Assembly: GCF_001748085.1 (NCBI RefSeq)
Contig: NZ_BBZK01000009.1
Span: forward strand, 248,001-312,000
DNA from: Streptomyces sp. TP-A0874
GTDB taxonomy: Bacteria > Actinomycetota > Actinomycetes > Streptomycetales > Streptomycetaceae
Direction of reading: 5' to 3'
Length of the DNA stretch: 64,000 bases
The notes below the pieces were generated by a model. It had not been told where the DNA came from and ran no database searches. It saw nothing but the letters and a program-made list of their open reading frames with translations. Shown here piece after piece: positions 32,750-41,766 of the stretch. The position numbers and the translations under genes were made by a program. Every line of letters begins with the position of its first letter. The first letter of the stretch is position 1.

Positions 32750-35515
32750 GTGACTTCAACCACCGACGATGTCCCGGCGAAGGCCAAGCGCCTCGTACGC
32801 AGCTACCTGCCGGGCAACCGGCAGCCCAGTCCTGAGGAACTGCAGGAGGCCGTCGACGTCGCGTACGGCATGCTCACCATGCGCGGGGAGGACCTCGACC
32901 GGGAGCGGTTGCACCAAGAGATGAAGGCGATGTTCGCCGTCTTCCAGGCAGGGGCTCTGGGACTTGTGAACAATGAGGGCCACATTCCCTGGCTTCCGGA
33001 GGCGAAGAACGACCGGGACTGGGACTTCTGGGAGCGCTACCGCTGGTACATGGAGGACGTCCTCGAGCTGCCCTCCTCGGTGGTCCGTCGCTTGGACCAG
33101 ACAACGGACGAGGTGCTGGGACAGCTCGAGGATCCACGTCGCCAGGGGCCCTGGCTTCGGAAGGGTCTGGTCGTCGGCCAGGTCCAGTCCGGAAAGACCG
33201 GCCAGTACATCGGCCTCGGAGCCAAGGCGGTCGACGCTGGCTACAGGCTCATAGTCGTACTCGCCGGTGTGCACAATGACCTGCGGAGCCAGACGCAGCT
33301 GCGCATAGACGAGGGCCTCCTGGGCTTCGACACGCAGCACCAGATGCGGTCCAACGTGGCAGGCAACTTCCGTGCCATGGGCGCCGGCCTGATGCCGTTG
33401 GGCAGGAAGCTCGACATTGCCTCGCCCACGAACAGCTCCGAGAAGGGCGACTTCGGCAAGGCGGCGAGCAGTACCATCAACTTCCCCCTCGGCAGTTTCC
33501 CGGTCGTGCTGGTCGTCAAGAAACACTGGCGGATCCTGGACTACCTGCGCAGGTGGGTCGTCGACGTCCAGGGCAGGGAGGAGGATAACGGCCGTCGGAA
33601 GGTCTACGACGTGCCCCTGCTCGTCATTGACGACGAGGCTGACAACGCGTCGATCAACACGAAGAAGGAACCGGACGCGGACCCTACGAAGACCAACAAG
33701 GCCATCCGGGACCTGCTCGTCAGCTTCGACAGGGCGGCGTACGTGGGCTACACGGCGACCCCCTTCGCGAACATCTACATCGACCCCGACGCGAAGCGCG
33801 ACGACATCGGCGACGACCTGTTCCCCGAGAGCTTCATCCGGACTCTGCGGGCACCCACCAACTATCTGGGCCCGGAGAGGGTGTTCGGCCTCAACTCCGA
33901 CGACGAGTACGAGGACGACGTCGAGCCACTGCCGTTGGTCCGCCCCGTCCTTGACGCGGAGCCGTGGCTGCGTATCCGCCACAGGGGCAGCGAACGCCCC
34001 AAGGGGGACATCCCCCAGTCTCTCCGCACTGCCATCGCGTCCTTCCTTCTCGCCTGTGCTGCCCGCAGGGCGAGGGGGCAGGAGAAGGTCCACAACTCGA
34101 TGCTGGTTCACGTGACCCGGTTCACGGCCGTCCAGAACCACGTCCGAGAGCAGGTCGAGGACCACCTGCACCTCCTCGTCGACTCACTGCGTGACCGGCA
34201 CGGCCAGGGCCCGAAGGTCATGGCCGATCTGCAGGCACTCTGGGAGAGCGACTTCGCCGTCACCACCAAGCACTTCGCAGAGGACGAAGCGAAGCGACTG
34301 ACCTGGGAGGAAGTGTCGGCCGAGCTGCTCGACGCCGCCCGGAAGATCCAGGTAAAGGTGGTCAACGGCTCCTCTCAGGACGCCCTTGAATACTTCGACC
34401 ACCGTGACACCGGGCTGTCCGTCATCGCGGTCGGCGGGCAGAAGCTGTCCCGTGGTCTCACCCTCGAGGGGCTCACGGTCAGTTACTACCTGCGCTGGGC
34501 CAACACGTACGACTCCCTGCTCCAGATGGGCCGGTGGTTCGGTTATCGCCCCGGCTATGAGGACCTGTGCCGCCTCTACACCACGCCCGAGGTCGAGGAG
34601 GCGTACGCGGAGGTCACCGAGGTGCTCGACGAACTCCGGCGCGAGATGGAGGAGATGGCGACCCGGGGCATGACGCCGCGCGAGTTCGGGCTCAAGGTCA
34701 GGACCTCGTCCCTGGGCCTGCTGGTCACCGCGCGGAACAAGATGCACAACGGCAAGAAGGTGCTGATCAGTTACTCCGGGGAGGGCCCGGAGACCACGAT
34801 CTTCAACCTCTCGCGGGGAACCGTCAGCGGTAACCTGAAGGCACTCGAGTCGCTTGTACGGCATCTCGACGAGACCATGGACAGCAAGCCGTCGGAGGAC
34901 GGCGGCAGCGTTGTCTGGGAGGGAGCTCCCCCGGAGGCCGTCTCCGAGTTCCTGTACGCCTACGAAACGGACCGCAAGGCGTTCCGGGTCCGTCCCAACC
35001 TCATCGCCAAGTACATCGACCAGTGTGCCAGAGGAGGCGAACTCGCCAACTGGTCGGTGAAACTGGTGGGTAAGGCGAGCGAGGACCCGGTCAAGATCGC
35101 GGGCCGCCGCGTCGGCCCCGTGACCCGGTCGCCGCACCCGACGGCGTCCTCCGGCGAGGGCCGGTACACGATCCGCCGCGTCCTCAGCCCGAAGGACGAA
35201 AAGCTCGGACTCACCGATGCGCAGTGGACGGCTGCCCTGGAGGACACGAAGGAGCGGGCGGCGGAGCAGGACAGGAAGGCCCCGGAGGTGCCCGCAGGAG
35301 CGGACATCCGAGCCCACCGCTCGCCGACCCAGGGTGCGCTGCTGATCTACCCGATCAAGGTCAAGGGCCAGAGCCTGCCACTGATCGGCTTCCAGGTCAG
35401 TCTGCCGAAGTCACTCCGCAACGCGAAGATCGAGTACGTGGCCAACAGCGTCTTCCTCGAAGAAGCCGCCCTCTTCACCGATGAGGAGGAGGAAGAGGAG
35501 GAGAGCGGGGTATGA
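32750..35515 (+). CDS. Z1-domain SF2-like ATPase of a defence locus
   Basis: Large helicase-like ATPase of the Z1 family, 921 residues. Walker A is GLVVGQVQSGKTGQYIGL near residue 140, Walker B is VPLLVIDDEADNAS near 288, and motif III is YVGYTATPFANIYID near 330. Later motifs are VIAVGGQKLSRGLTLEGL near 558 and LLQMGRWFGYRPGYEDLC near 590, holding the arginine finger. The C terminus ends in a run of glutamates. The GTG start follows GGAGG with 7-base spacing. It overlaps the next gene in an ATGA. In this family it is thought to move along or remodel DNA for its nuclease partners. Confidence 0.94.
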   Translation: MTSTTDDVPAKAKRLVRSYLPGNRQPSPEELQEAVDVAYGMLTMRGEDLDRERLHQEMKAMFAVFQAGALGLVNNEGHIPWLPEAKNDRDWDFWERYRWYMEDVLELPSSVVRRLDQTTDEVLGQLEDPRRQGPWLRKGLVVGQVQSGKTGQYIGLGAKAVDAGYRLIVVLAGVHNDLRSQTQLRIDEGLLGFDTQHQMRSNVAGNFRAMGAGLMPLGRKLDIASPTNSSEKGDFGKAASSTINFPLGSFPVVLVVKKHWRILDYLRRWVVDVQGREEDNGRRKVYDVPLLVIDDEADNASINTKKEPDADPTKTNKAIRDLLVSFDRAAYVGYTATPFANIYIDPDAKRDDIGDDLFPESFIRTLRAPTNYLGPERVFGLNSDDEYEDDVEPLPLVRPVLDAEPWLRIRHRGSERPKGDIPQSLRTAIASFLLACAARRARGQEKVHNSMLVHVTRFTAVQNHVREQVEDHLHLLVDSLRDRHGQGPKVMADLQALWESDFAVTTKHFAEDEAKRLTWEEVSAELLDAARKIQVKVVNGSSQDALEYFDHRDTGLSVIAVGGQKLSRGLTLEGLTVSYYLRWANTYDSLLQMGRWFGYRPGYEDLCRLYTTPEVEEAYAEVTEVLDELRREMEEMATRGMTPREFGLKVRTSSLGLLVTARNKMHNGKKVLISYSGEGPETTIFNLSRGTVSGNLKALESLVRHLDETMDSKPSEDGGSVVWEGAPPEAVSEFLYAYETDRKAFRVRPNLIAKYIDQCARGGELANWSVKLVGKASEDPVKIAGRRVGPVTRSPHPTASSGEGRYTIRRVLSPKDEKLGLTDAQWTAALEDTKERAAEQDRKAPEVPAGADIRAHRSPTQGALLIYPIKVKGQSLPLIGFQVSLPKSLRNAKIEYVANSVFLEEAALFTDEEEEEEESGV

Positions 35516-36519
35516 CGGTCACCGAGAACGACTGGCAGGAGCTGGAGAGCCCCCATTCCACCCCGGGCCGCTCCAGCCGCCTCCTGTACCCCGACGCTCC
35601 CCTCGAGGTCCTCCTGGCCGTGTCCTATCCCTCCCGGGAACGCATGCTTGTTCTCAGGGCTGGCACCGACGCCGTCGACCACGTGGTGCGCGCGGTGGGG
35701 CGGCTGAGGAGAACGGCCGGCATCGAACTTCAGCTGAGCGCCCTGTCCCGCCTGGAGTACGAACTCCAGGTTGTACTCACCGCCGGAGATCTCCGGGAGG
35801 TGTTCAACCCGCTCGTCACGGACGTGGCCGAGACGGCCAGGGCGGCCGGGACGCCGAAGGAAGCGCTCACGGCCACGGTGGACCGATTCGAGCGGTGGCA
35901 GGAACTCCTGCGTACCGTCGGCCGGGACGGCCTACGGGCCGAGGCCCGACGGGGCCTCTACGGCGAGCTGGTCGTGCTGGAGCGCGTCCTGGACGCACTT
36001 CCCGAGGTGACCGCGGTGGAGTCGTGGACCGGGCCGACAGGCACGAACCAGGACTTCCAACTGCCGTGGCTGGCGATAGAGGTGAAGAGCAGCGCGGCCA
36101 AACAGCCGCGGTCAATCCGAGTGGCGAGCGAGAGGCAGCTGGACGACACCGGTGTGCCGCGGCTTCTACTCTGCCTGGCCGTCCTCGACGAACGACGGGG
36201 TGGCTCCGGTGAGAGTCTCAACGCTCGGGTGCGGAGCCTGCGAGAACGGCTCACCCAGGCACCGGCCAGGGCGAGCCTGGACCGGTTGCTGATACAGGCG
36301 GGCTATCTGCCCACCCATCAGGGGCTGTACAACGAACCCCGGTACGTACCGCGGGAGACCTGCTTCTGGCAGGTCCGGGAGGGGTTTCCACGGCTTGCCG
36401 ACTCGGACCTGCCAGAAGGGGTGAGCGACTGCACGTACCAGGTGTCGCTCACCGGACTGGACGCCTATCGCGTCCCGGACGAAGAGGTGAAAAGACTTAT
36501 GGGCGAGAGCGATGAGTGA
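35512..36519 (+). CDS. PD-(D/E)XK nuclease-like protein of a defence locus
   Basis: Probable DNA-cleaving subunit, 335 residues. The catalytic region reads GLYGELVVLERVLDALPEVT, then a strand with NQDFQLPWLAIEVKSS at about residues 178-193. This gives the Asp plus Glu-Val-Lys pattern of the PD-(D/E)XK fold, and an upstream Glu in GELVVLE. It is coupled to Z1 by a 4-base overlap and overlaps the AIPR gene by 8 bases. Proteins of this type occupy the same place in MutL-Z1-AIPR loci, where they are often listed only as a domain of unknown function. Catalysis is inferred from the motif. Confidence 0.85.
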   Translation: MTVTENDWQELESPHSTPGRSSRLLYPDAPLEVLLAVSYPSRERMLVLRAGTDAVDHVVRAVGRLRRTAGIELQLSALSRLEYELQVVLTAGDLREVFNPLVTDVAETARAAGTPKEALTATVDRFERWQELLRTVGRDGLRAEARRGLYGELVVLERVLDALPEVTAVESWTGPTGTNQDFQLPWLAIEVKSSAAKQPRSIRVASERQLDDTGVPRLLLCLAVLDERRGGSGESLNARVRSLRERLTQAPARASLDRLLIQAGYLPTHQGLYNEPRYVPRETCFWQVREGFPRLADSDLPEGVSDCTYQVSLTGLDAYRVPDEEVKRLMGESDE

Positions 36520-38578
36520 CCAGGACCTTGCCGAGTACTCCCGCGCTTTGCTCGCTGACGTCTACGCGTCGGCGGATGCCGAGTCCGGCAACGCTCCGGA
36601 CACGTTCACCGACAGGGTGCTGTTCGACCTCGAGGTGGCGGGGGTGCTGAGCAACACGTTCGCCGCCCACCACGGGGCGCGTGGCCACGAGATCCACGGC
36701 TACGCTCTGGGCGACTCGCATGACTGTCTTGACCTCTTCGTCACGGACTTCAAGGCCGAGCCGCTGGAGACCAAGCTCACCAGGTCCCAGGTGGAAGCGG
36801 CCTTCCGGCGTCTGTTGACCTTCGCCCGCAGATGCCGGGACGGACTTGCACTGCACGTGGACGAGTCCCACGACGCCCATGACATGTGTGTCGCGGTGGA
36901 GAAGGCCCTCACCGAGGTCCGAGGGATCAGGCTCTTCCTGTTCAGCAACAGGGTCGCCACCGCCACGGAGTTTCCGCCCGCCGAGTTCCAGGGGACCCCG
37001 GTCACCCACGAGGTGTGGGACCTGGCCCGACTGTACCGGCACGAGACGTCCGGCGCCGTCGCCGATCCCATCGTTGTGTCCTTCACGCCGCCGCTGCCCT
37101 GTGTCTCGGCACCCAGTTCGGAGGCGGACCACTCGGTTGTGCTCGCCGTTATACCGGGCGAGATCCTCGCCGCGCTCTACGCCGAGCACGGCACCCGTCT
37201 GCTGGAGCTGAACGTCCGTTCCTTCCTGCAGGCCCGGGGCGCTGTGAACCGCGGTATCCGGGAGACCATCCTGCACGCGCCCGGACGCTTCCTGGCGTAC
37301 AACAACGGGATCACCGCGACGGCCTCCCAGGTGGAGTTCGTCACAGGTTCGGACGGCCTGCCCACCCACATCGCCCGGGTGCACGGCCTGCAGATCGTCA
37401 ACGGTGGACAGACGACGGCCTCCCTGCACTACGCCAGGAGGCGGGATCACGCGGACCTGTCCGAAATCCGCGTCCAGATGAAGCTGACCCAGGTCGCACC
37501 GGAGCGTCTCACCGAAATCGTCCCGATGATCTCCGAGTACTCCAACACCCAGAACCGCGTCACTCAGGTGGACTTCAGCTCCAACCACGAGTACCACGTT
37601 GCCGTCCAGCGGATCACCCGCTCGCTCTGGGCCCCAGCCACGGACGGCAGCGGACAGGAGACCCACTGGTTCTATGAGCGGGCCCGCGGCCAGTACACCG
37701 ACGCAATGGCTGAGGCCCGGACAGTGCCGAGGCAGAAGGCGTTCAAGAAGCTCAACCCGACCCGGCAGAAGTTCACCAAGGCGGACCTGGCCAAGTTCGT
37801 GCACTCCTGGTGCCAGCTGCCGTACCTGGTGAGCCGCGGTGCACAGAAGAACTTCGTCGAGCTGATGCTGCGGATCGACGAGGCTCCTCCCCGGGTGGAC
37901 GTGCAGTACTGCCAGCGCGTGATCGCCATGGCGATCCTCTTCAAGGCCGTCGACAGGGTGGCCGCCGGCCACGGGGCGGCCAGTAACAAGAGCCTCGTCA
38001 CCACGTACACCGTCGCGCGCCTCTCACTGGCCACCGGGCAGCGCCTCGACCTGGATCGCATCTGGCGGGAGCAGGACGTCTCGGACGTGCTCAGGGACGC
38101 CGTCGACAGCCTCGTGCCCCGGGTGATGGCGGCTGTCATGCATCCGCTGGTTGGCAACCACGTCGGGGAGTGGGCCAAGAAGGCCGCCTGTTGGGACGCC
38201 GTGTCCCGGGTGGGCTGGACTGTGCCCACCGCCCTGGAAGAGGAGCTGCGTGACACTCCGCTTGACGAGACCGCCCTGGCGGGTGGAACCGAGAAGGTCA
38301 AGGGGAACGCCGACGAGATCCTCTCCGTACCTGCCGACGAGTGGAACGCGATCGCCCGCTGGGCCAAGGAGACACGGAAGCTCGAACCCTGGCAACGGCA
38401 GCTCGCCGCCGCCGTCGGCCGACGCCTCGAGAGCGGAGAGGAGGTTCCGGAGAACCAGGCCCTCCAAGCCCTTCACGCGCGGAGCGAGGCTCTGCGGCTG
38501 GGCTTCAACCCGGCAGGACGACGTACAGGAAACGGACGGCGAATGTCAGAGAGTGCCCCACCTCCACCAAGTCGTTGA
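36512..38578 (+). CDS. AIPR-family protein of a defence locus
   Basis: Member of the AIPR family (named for abortive infection phage resistance), 688 residues. Signature segments are NRGIRETILHAPGRFLAYNN and GLQIVNGGQTTASLHYAR at about residues 245-300, followed by MISEYSNTQNRVTQVDFSS. The ATG lies inside the end of the PD-(D/E)XK gene, so translation is coupled. The N-terminal region (NAPDTFTDRVLFDLEVAGVL) is typical of the family. The last about 75 bases overlap an opposite-strand AbrB-like frame. The family's exact activity is not settled; a nuclease role has been suggested. Confidence 0.92.
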   Translation: MSDQDLAEYSRALLADVYASADAESGNAPDTFTDRVLFDLEVAGVLSNTFAAHHGARGHEIHGYALGDSHDCLDLFVTDFKAEPLETKLTRSQVEAAFRRLLTFARRCRDGLALHVDESHDAHDMCVAVEKALTEVRGIRLFLFSNRVATATEFPPAEFQGTPVTHEVWDLARLYRHETSGAVADPIVVSFTPPLPCVSAPSSEADHSVVLAVIPGEILAALYAEHGTRLLELNVRSFLQARGAVNRGIRETILHAPGRFLAYNNGITATASQVEFVTGSDGLPTHIARVHGLQIVNGGQTTASLHYARRRDHADLSEIRVQMKLTQVAPERLTEIVPMISEYSNTQNRVTQVDFSSNHEYHVAVQRITRSLWAPATDGSGQETHWFYERARGQYTDAMAEARTVPRQKAFKKLNPTRQKFTKADLAKFVHSWCQLPYLVSRGAQKNFVELMLRIDEAPPRVDVQYCQRVIAMAILFKAVDRVAAGHGAASNKSLVTTYTVARLSLATGQRLDLDRIWREQDVSDVLRDAVDSLVPRVMAAVMHPLVGNHVGEWAKKAACWDAVSRVGWTVPTALEEELRDTPLDETALAGGTEKVKGNADEILSVPADEWNAIARWAKETRKLEPWQRQLAAAVGRRLESGEEVPENQALQALHARSEALRLGFNPAGRRTGNGRRMSESAPPPPSR

Positions 38579-38735
38579 CCGCGTCGGCGAGCCGACGGAT
38601 CACAATCCGGCCGTCCCCATCGCTGAACGCCATCGCATCAGTACCCGGCGCGATGCCGACCTCGGTGAGGATGCCGAGTGGCAGTTCAGCGCGGCCTCGG
38701 TCATCGATACGGAGTTCGGCGGGTTCCCGGAGCAT
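38505..38735 (-). CDS. Small AbrB/MazE-like DNA-binding domain protein
   Basis: A 76-residue frame antisense to the end of the AIPR gene and to the gap before vsr. The segment ELRIDDRGRAELPLGILTEV and APGTDAMAFSDGDGRIVIRR matches a swapped-hairpin AbrB/SpoVT domain, common in antitoxins and small regulators. The ATG at 38735 has no good ribosome binding site, and no toxin gene is adjacent. It could regulate the locus or be a remnant of a toxin-antitoxin pair. The domain match is convincing but expression is uncertain. Confidence 0.55.
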   Translation of the reverse strand: MLREPAELRIDDRGRAELPLGILTEVGIAPGTDAMAFSDGDGRIVIRRLADAVNDLVEVGHSLTFAVRFLYVVLPG

Positions 38736-38788
38736 GGGACGAGTGTGGCAGGCTGCCTCCCGGAGGCGCGTACAGGCGGGTGTGGAGC

Positions 38789-39283
38789 ATGGCCGAAAAG
38801 ACGGCAGGAACGACGGAGGACCGGCAGTGGGTGGCTACCACCGCCGGAGCACACCTCCGAGGCCGTCGCGTGCGCGACACAGGGCCGGAGGTCGCCCTGC
38901 GCAGGGCTGTTCACCGAGCCGGCCTCCGGTTCCGCCTCCACAGGAAAGTGGCCCCGCGGTGCACAGCCGACTTCGTCCTGCCCCGGCACCACGTCGCGGT
39001 GTTCGTCGACGGCTGCTTCTGGCACGGCTGCCCCGTGCACGGCGCCGCCGGGTTCCGCGGCCCGAACGCCGACCGATGGACCGCCAAGATCGCCGCGAAC
39101 AAGGAGAGGGACCGACGGAACACCGAGGCGGCCGAGGCCGCCGGATGGACGGTGCTCCGCGTCTGGGAGTGCGAGGTCCGGAAGGACCCGGTGACGGCCG
39201 CGCTCAGGATCCTTGAGCAGTGCGCTGCGGCTCATGGCCCGCGGACTGGGCCGGCAACGAAGGACGGGCCTCGGTCCCGATGA
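38789..39283 (+). CDS. vsr: Very short patch repair endonuclease
   Basis: Nicks DNA at T:G mismatches that arise when 5-methylcytosine deaminates, protecting the host from mutations caused by the neighbouring methyltransferase. The 164-residue protein shows the family pattern in order: TGPEVALRRAVHRAGLRFRL, HRKVAPRCTADFVLPRHH with the catalytic-type Asp at residue 61, AVFVDGCFWHGCPVHG with the zinc/catalytic Cys-His group, and NKERDRRNTEAAEAAGWTVL then RVWECEV. The ATG at 38789 follows GGAG very closely; a GTG at 38780 is an alternative. Its last 80 bases overlap the end of the convergent methyltransferase gene. Confidence 0.93.
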   Translation: MAEKTAGTTEDRQWVATTAGAHLRGRRVRDTGPEVALRRAVHRAGLRFRLHRKVAPRCTADFVLPRHHVAVFVDGCFWHGCPVHGAAGFRGPNADRWTAKIAANKERDRRNTEAAEAAGWTVLRVWECEVRKDPVTAALRILEQCAAAHGPRTGPATKDGPRSR

Positions 39284-41210
39284 GGCCGTTCGCGAACAAG
39301 TCCTCCGCAACGTTCTCCCGTCCGGCGCAGTACCGGTTGAGAGGGCACTGATCACACAGGGGCTTTGTGGCGGTGCACACCGTGTTCCCGATGAGCCTCA
39401 GGGCCGCCATGCGGAGTGGTGCGTTCGTCTCCGCGCCGACCAGCTTCACCAGATTGACCCGGCCGTCACTCAGGCGGTTGGTGCGGTCCGACTTGTTGCC
39501 ATGGAGACGGGCCGCGACGCGCAGCGCTCCCTGCCCCACCCAGAGGAGGTCCTCGTTGATCAGCAGCAGATAAAGCGACTTCTCGGCCGGCTTCATGCCG
39601 ATCTGTTCGGGCACGTCGCGTCGACTGTCCTCAGCCCAGATGCTGCGCTTACCAGCGATGTCGGTAAGCCGGTCGAGACGTCCCCTGGCAGAGGATGTTG
39701 GCGCAGCAGCGATCAGTTCCTTCAACGCGGATCGGGTAAGCTTCTCGGCCCCGTCCAGACCCTCCATCATCGCGCGTAGCTGGTCGGGGTTGACCTTGGC
39801 GCCGGACAGCACCGCCCCGACCGCCGCCTGCACAGAGGAGAGTGTCGGCAGTTGGTACCAGTCGGGGCCCTGCCTGCGAGCCTCGGCCCAGGCCGTCAAC
39901 TCCTCCCGTGCCGTGCGCCACTTCGGCCGAAGAGGAGTCCTGGCCGACTCCCCATCGCTCACAGGTGACAGCACCTCAGCAGCGGCCGCGCCGAGCACGG
40001 GAGGTACGGCGTTCCCGATCTGCCGGAACGCGTCGCTGCGTGTGCCAGCGAACCGGAAGTGATCCGGGAAGGTCTGAACGCGCGCGGCCTCACGGACGGT
40101 CAGTGTCCGGTTCTGGTCGGGGTGGATGTACCAGTAACCGTCCTTGGCGATGTGCGCGGTGATCGACCGGCTGAGGTTGTCCCAGTCCAGCTTCTTGTAC
40201 TTGTCGGTGAAGTGCTTGGTGCTGTACCGCCGGTGCTCCTCGGACAGTTCGGGGTACGAGGTCTTCGAGGTCATGTTCTGGAAAGCCTCGAAGTCGTCCT
40301 GACGCACACGACGGGTCATGTGGTCGTGGATGATGCCCTCTTCTTCGGGCTCGACCTCAGAGCGCATGCTCGCTGCGAACCAGGACTGCTTCTCCGCAGG
40401 CGTCGTGTACGGCGTCACGCGTTCGCCCACACGCTCTTTCGGCTCGACGTGGATCTTGGGGAGGTCGCCGATGGCATCCTGAAGCGTGGTCCGCTCCTTC
40501 TCGCTGATCTCCGGCTGCCAGTCGAACTGCTCGACATCGTTTCGGGCCAGGAGTATGAGCCGCTTGCGGTGCTGTGGGACACGGTACTTCCACGCGTCGA
40601 CGAGGCGAACCTGGGTGGCGTAGCCGACATCCTCCAACTGTTGCTCGATCATCCGGATGACGAAGAAGTCGTCACCGAGCCCCATGTCCGGAACGTTCTC
40701 CATGAGGACGGCACGGGGACGGATGCGCCGTATGACGTCGAGGTACGCACGCCAGAGTTCCTTGCGAAGGTCCTCGGGATCACGACCGTGGTACTTGACC
40801 AAGTGACGGATCTTGTACCTGCCCGCGCGGCTGAACGGCTGGCAGGGAGGACCTCCCGCAACCAGATCGATACGCCCCTTCGCAGGTTCCAGGATCTGCT
40901 CCAGCCTGTCCCGTTCCTCCGGCTTGCCGAGATCCATGTGCAGACTCATACCCGGGAAGTTCGCAGCGTGAGTCTCCAGAGCCCGCTCGTCCATGTCGAC
41001 TGCTGCAGCGGTGGTCCATCCGGCTCGCTGGAGCCCGAGGCTGAGTCCGCCGGCACCCGAGAACAGGTCCACAGCCAGCCGACGGTCCTTACCGTAACCT
41101 TCCAACCACTGCGCGAAGTCCTCGGGCGAACAACTGTGCTCGTGCCGCTCCAAGGGTAGGTAGTCGCTCCGCTCCAGGGGAACGCCGTAGTACTGCGACT
41201 CCTGCTCCAC
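39204..41210 (-). CDS. DNA cytosine-5 methyltransferase with endonuclease III-like Fe-S tail
   Basis: Modification enzyme of the defence locus. Residues 45-410 are a C5-cytosine methyltransferase: motif I DLFSGAGGLSLGLQ (48-61), motif IV GGPPCQPFS with the catalytic Cys123, motif VI ENV (171-173), QHRKR (213-217) and motif X GNAVPP (399-404). Residues about 450-640 resemble an endonuclease III/HhH-GPD glycosylase. They end in four cysteines (612, 619, 622, 628) with the exact C-x6-C-x2-C-x5-C spacing of its [4Fe-4S] loop. The position expected for the catalytic Asp (VDTH in the family) reads VGQG, so glycosylase activity may be lost. The GTG at 41210 follows GGAGG by 8 bases; a GTG at 41246 is less likely. 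Recognition sequence unknown. Confidence 0.93.
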   Translation of the reverse strand: MEQESQYYGVPLERSDYLPLERHEHSCSPEDFAQWLEGYGKDRRLAVDLFSGAGGLSLGLQRAGWTTAAAVDMDERALETHAANFPGMSLHMDLGKPEERDRLEQILEPAKGRIDLVAGGPPCQPFSRAGRYKIRHLVKYHGRDPEDLRKELWRAYLDVIRRIRPRAVLMENVPDMGLGDDFFVIRMIEQQLEDVGYATQVRLVDAWKYRVPQHRKRLILLARNDVEQFDWQPEISEKERTTLQDAIGDLPKIHVEPKERVGERVTPYTTPAEKQSWFAASMRSEVEPEEEGIIHDHMTRRVRQDDFEAFQNMTSKTSYPELSEEHRRYSTKHFTDKYKKLDWDNLSRSITAHIAKDGYWYIHPDQNRTLTVREAARVQTFPDHFRFAGTRSDAFRQIGNAVPPVLGAAAAEVLSPVSDGESARTPLRPKWRTAREELTAWAEARRQGPDWYQLPTLSSVQAAVGAVLSGAKVNPDQLRAMMEGLDGAEKLTRSALKELIAAAPTSSARGRLDRLTDIAGKRSIWAEDSRRDVPEQIGMKPAEKSLYLLLINEDLLWVGQGALRVAARLHGNKSDRTNRLSDGRVNLVKLVGAETNAPLRMAALRLIGNTVCTATKPLCDQCPLNRYCAGRENVAEDLFANGLIGTEARPSLPAQSAGHEPQRTAQGS

Positions 41211-41655
41211 AGCACACACCTCCACACCGGCGAGAACGACGAGCACCAGGAGATCACGGGGAACGCCAGCTGATCAAGGTAGATCAGGCCAGTTGGCCGC
41301 CCAAAAACCCAGTGCGCGACGTGCAGTTCGCCAGTGCCCCGTGTGAATCCGTAGATTCGGGATACCCCTCGGATCGAACCGCAGTTCTGGTACGTTACGA
41401 GAGATGATCCTAGTGGACCCTAACGACGCTGTGCGCGTAAGGCCACAGGTTGCACGGTCACGACTGGTCAACGATCGGCCACGCTCGAGGCAACGCCGAG
41501 CGCGACTGGATGATGCTCCCTCTCCACTGCGGACCTGCGCCTCTTGCCCATCGACAGGTGTCGGGTCCCCCGGGCCCGACCCCGTGGGACGGTCCCGGTG
41601 AGAGGACCGTTTCCGCCCCCGGGCCCTCGTGCGGAGACCCTGGCTCGGCCCTGTC

Positions 41656-41709
41656 CCCGTCGCGGCAGTCCCCGCGCGGGACCGTCCCCCGTCCGGGGAC
41701 CGCGACGGG
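41656..41709. repeat. Inverted repeat with nested hairpins
   Basis: CCCGTCGCGG (41656-41665) and CCGCGACGGG (41700-41709) are perfect 10-bp arms. Between them lie a palindrome CCCGCGCGGG (41671-41680) and a smaller GTCCCC/GGGGAC hairpin. The whole block could form a cruciform. It may be a terminator or part of a former attachment or transfer region. Confidence 0.5.
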
Positions 41710-41766
41710 TGGCCAGACAGCCTCGGGTCCAGCCGCCTGACCGGAGGGCGTGCTTGTCAAGTCTGA

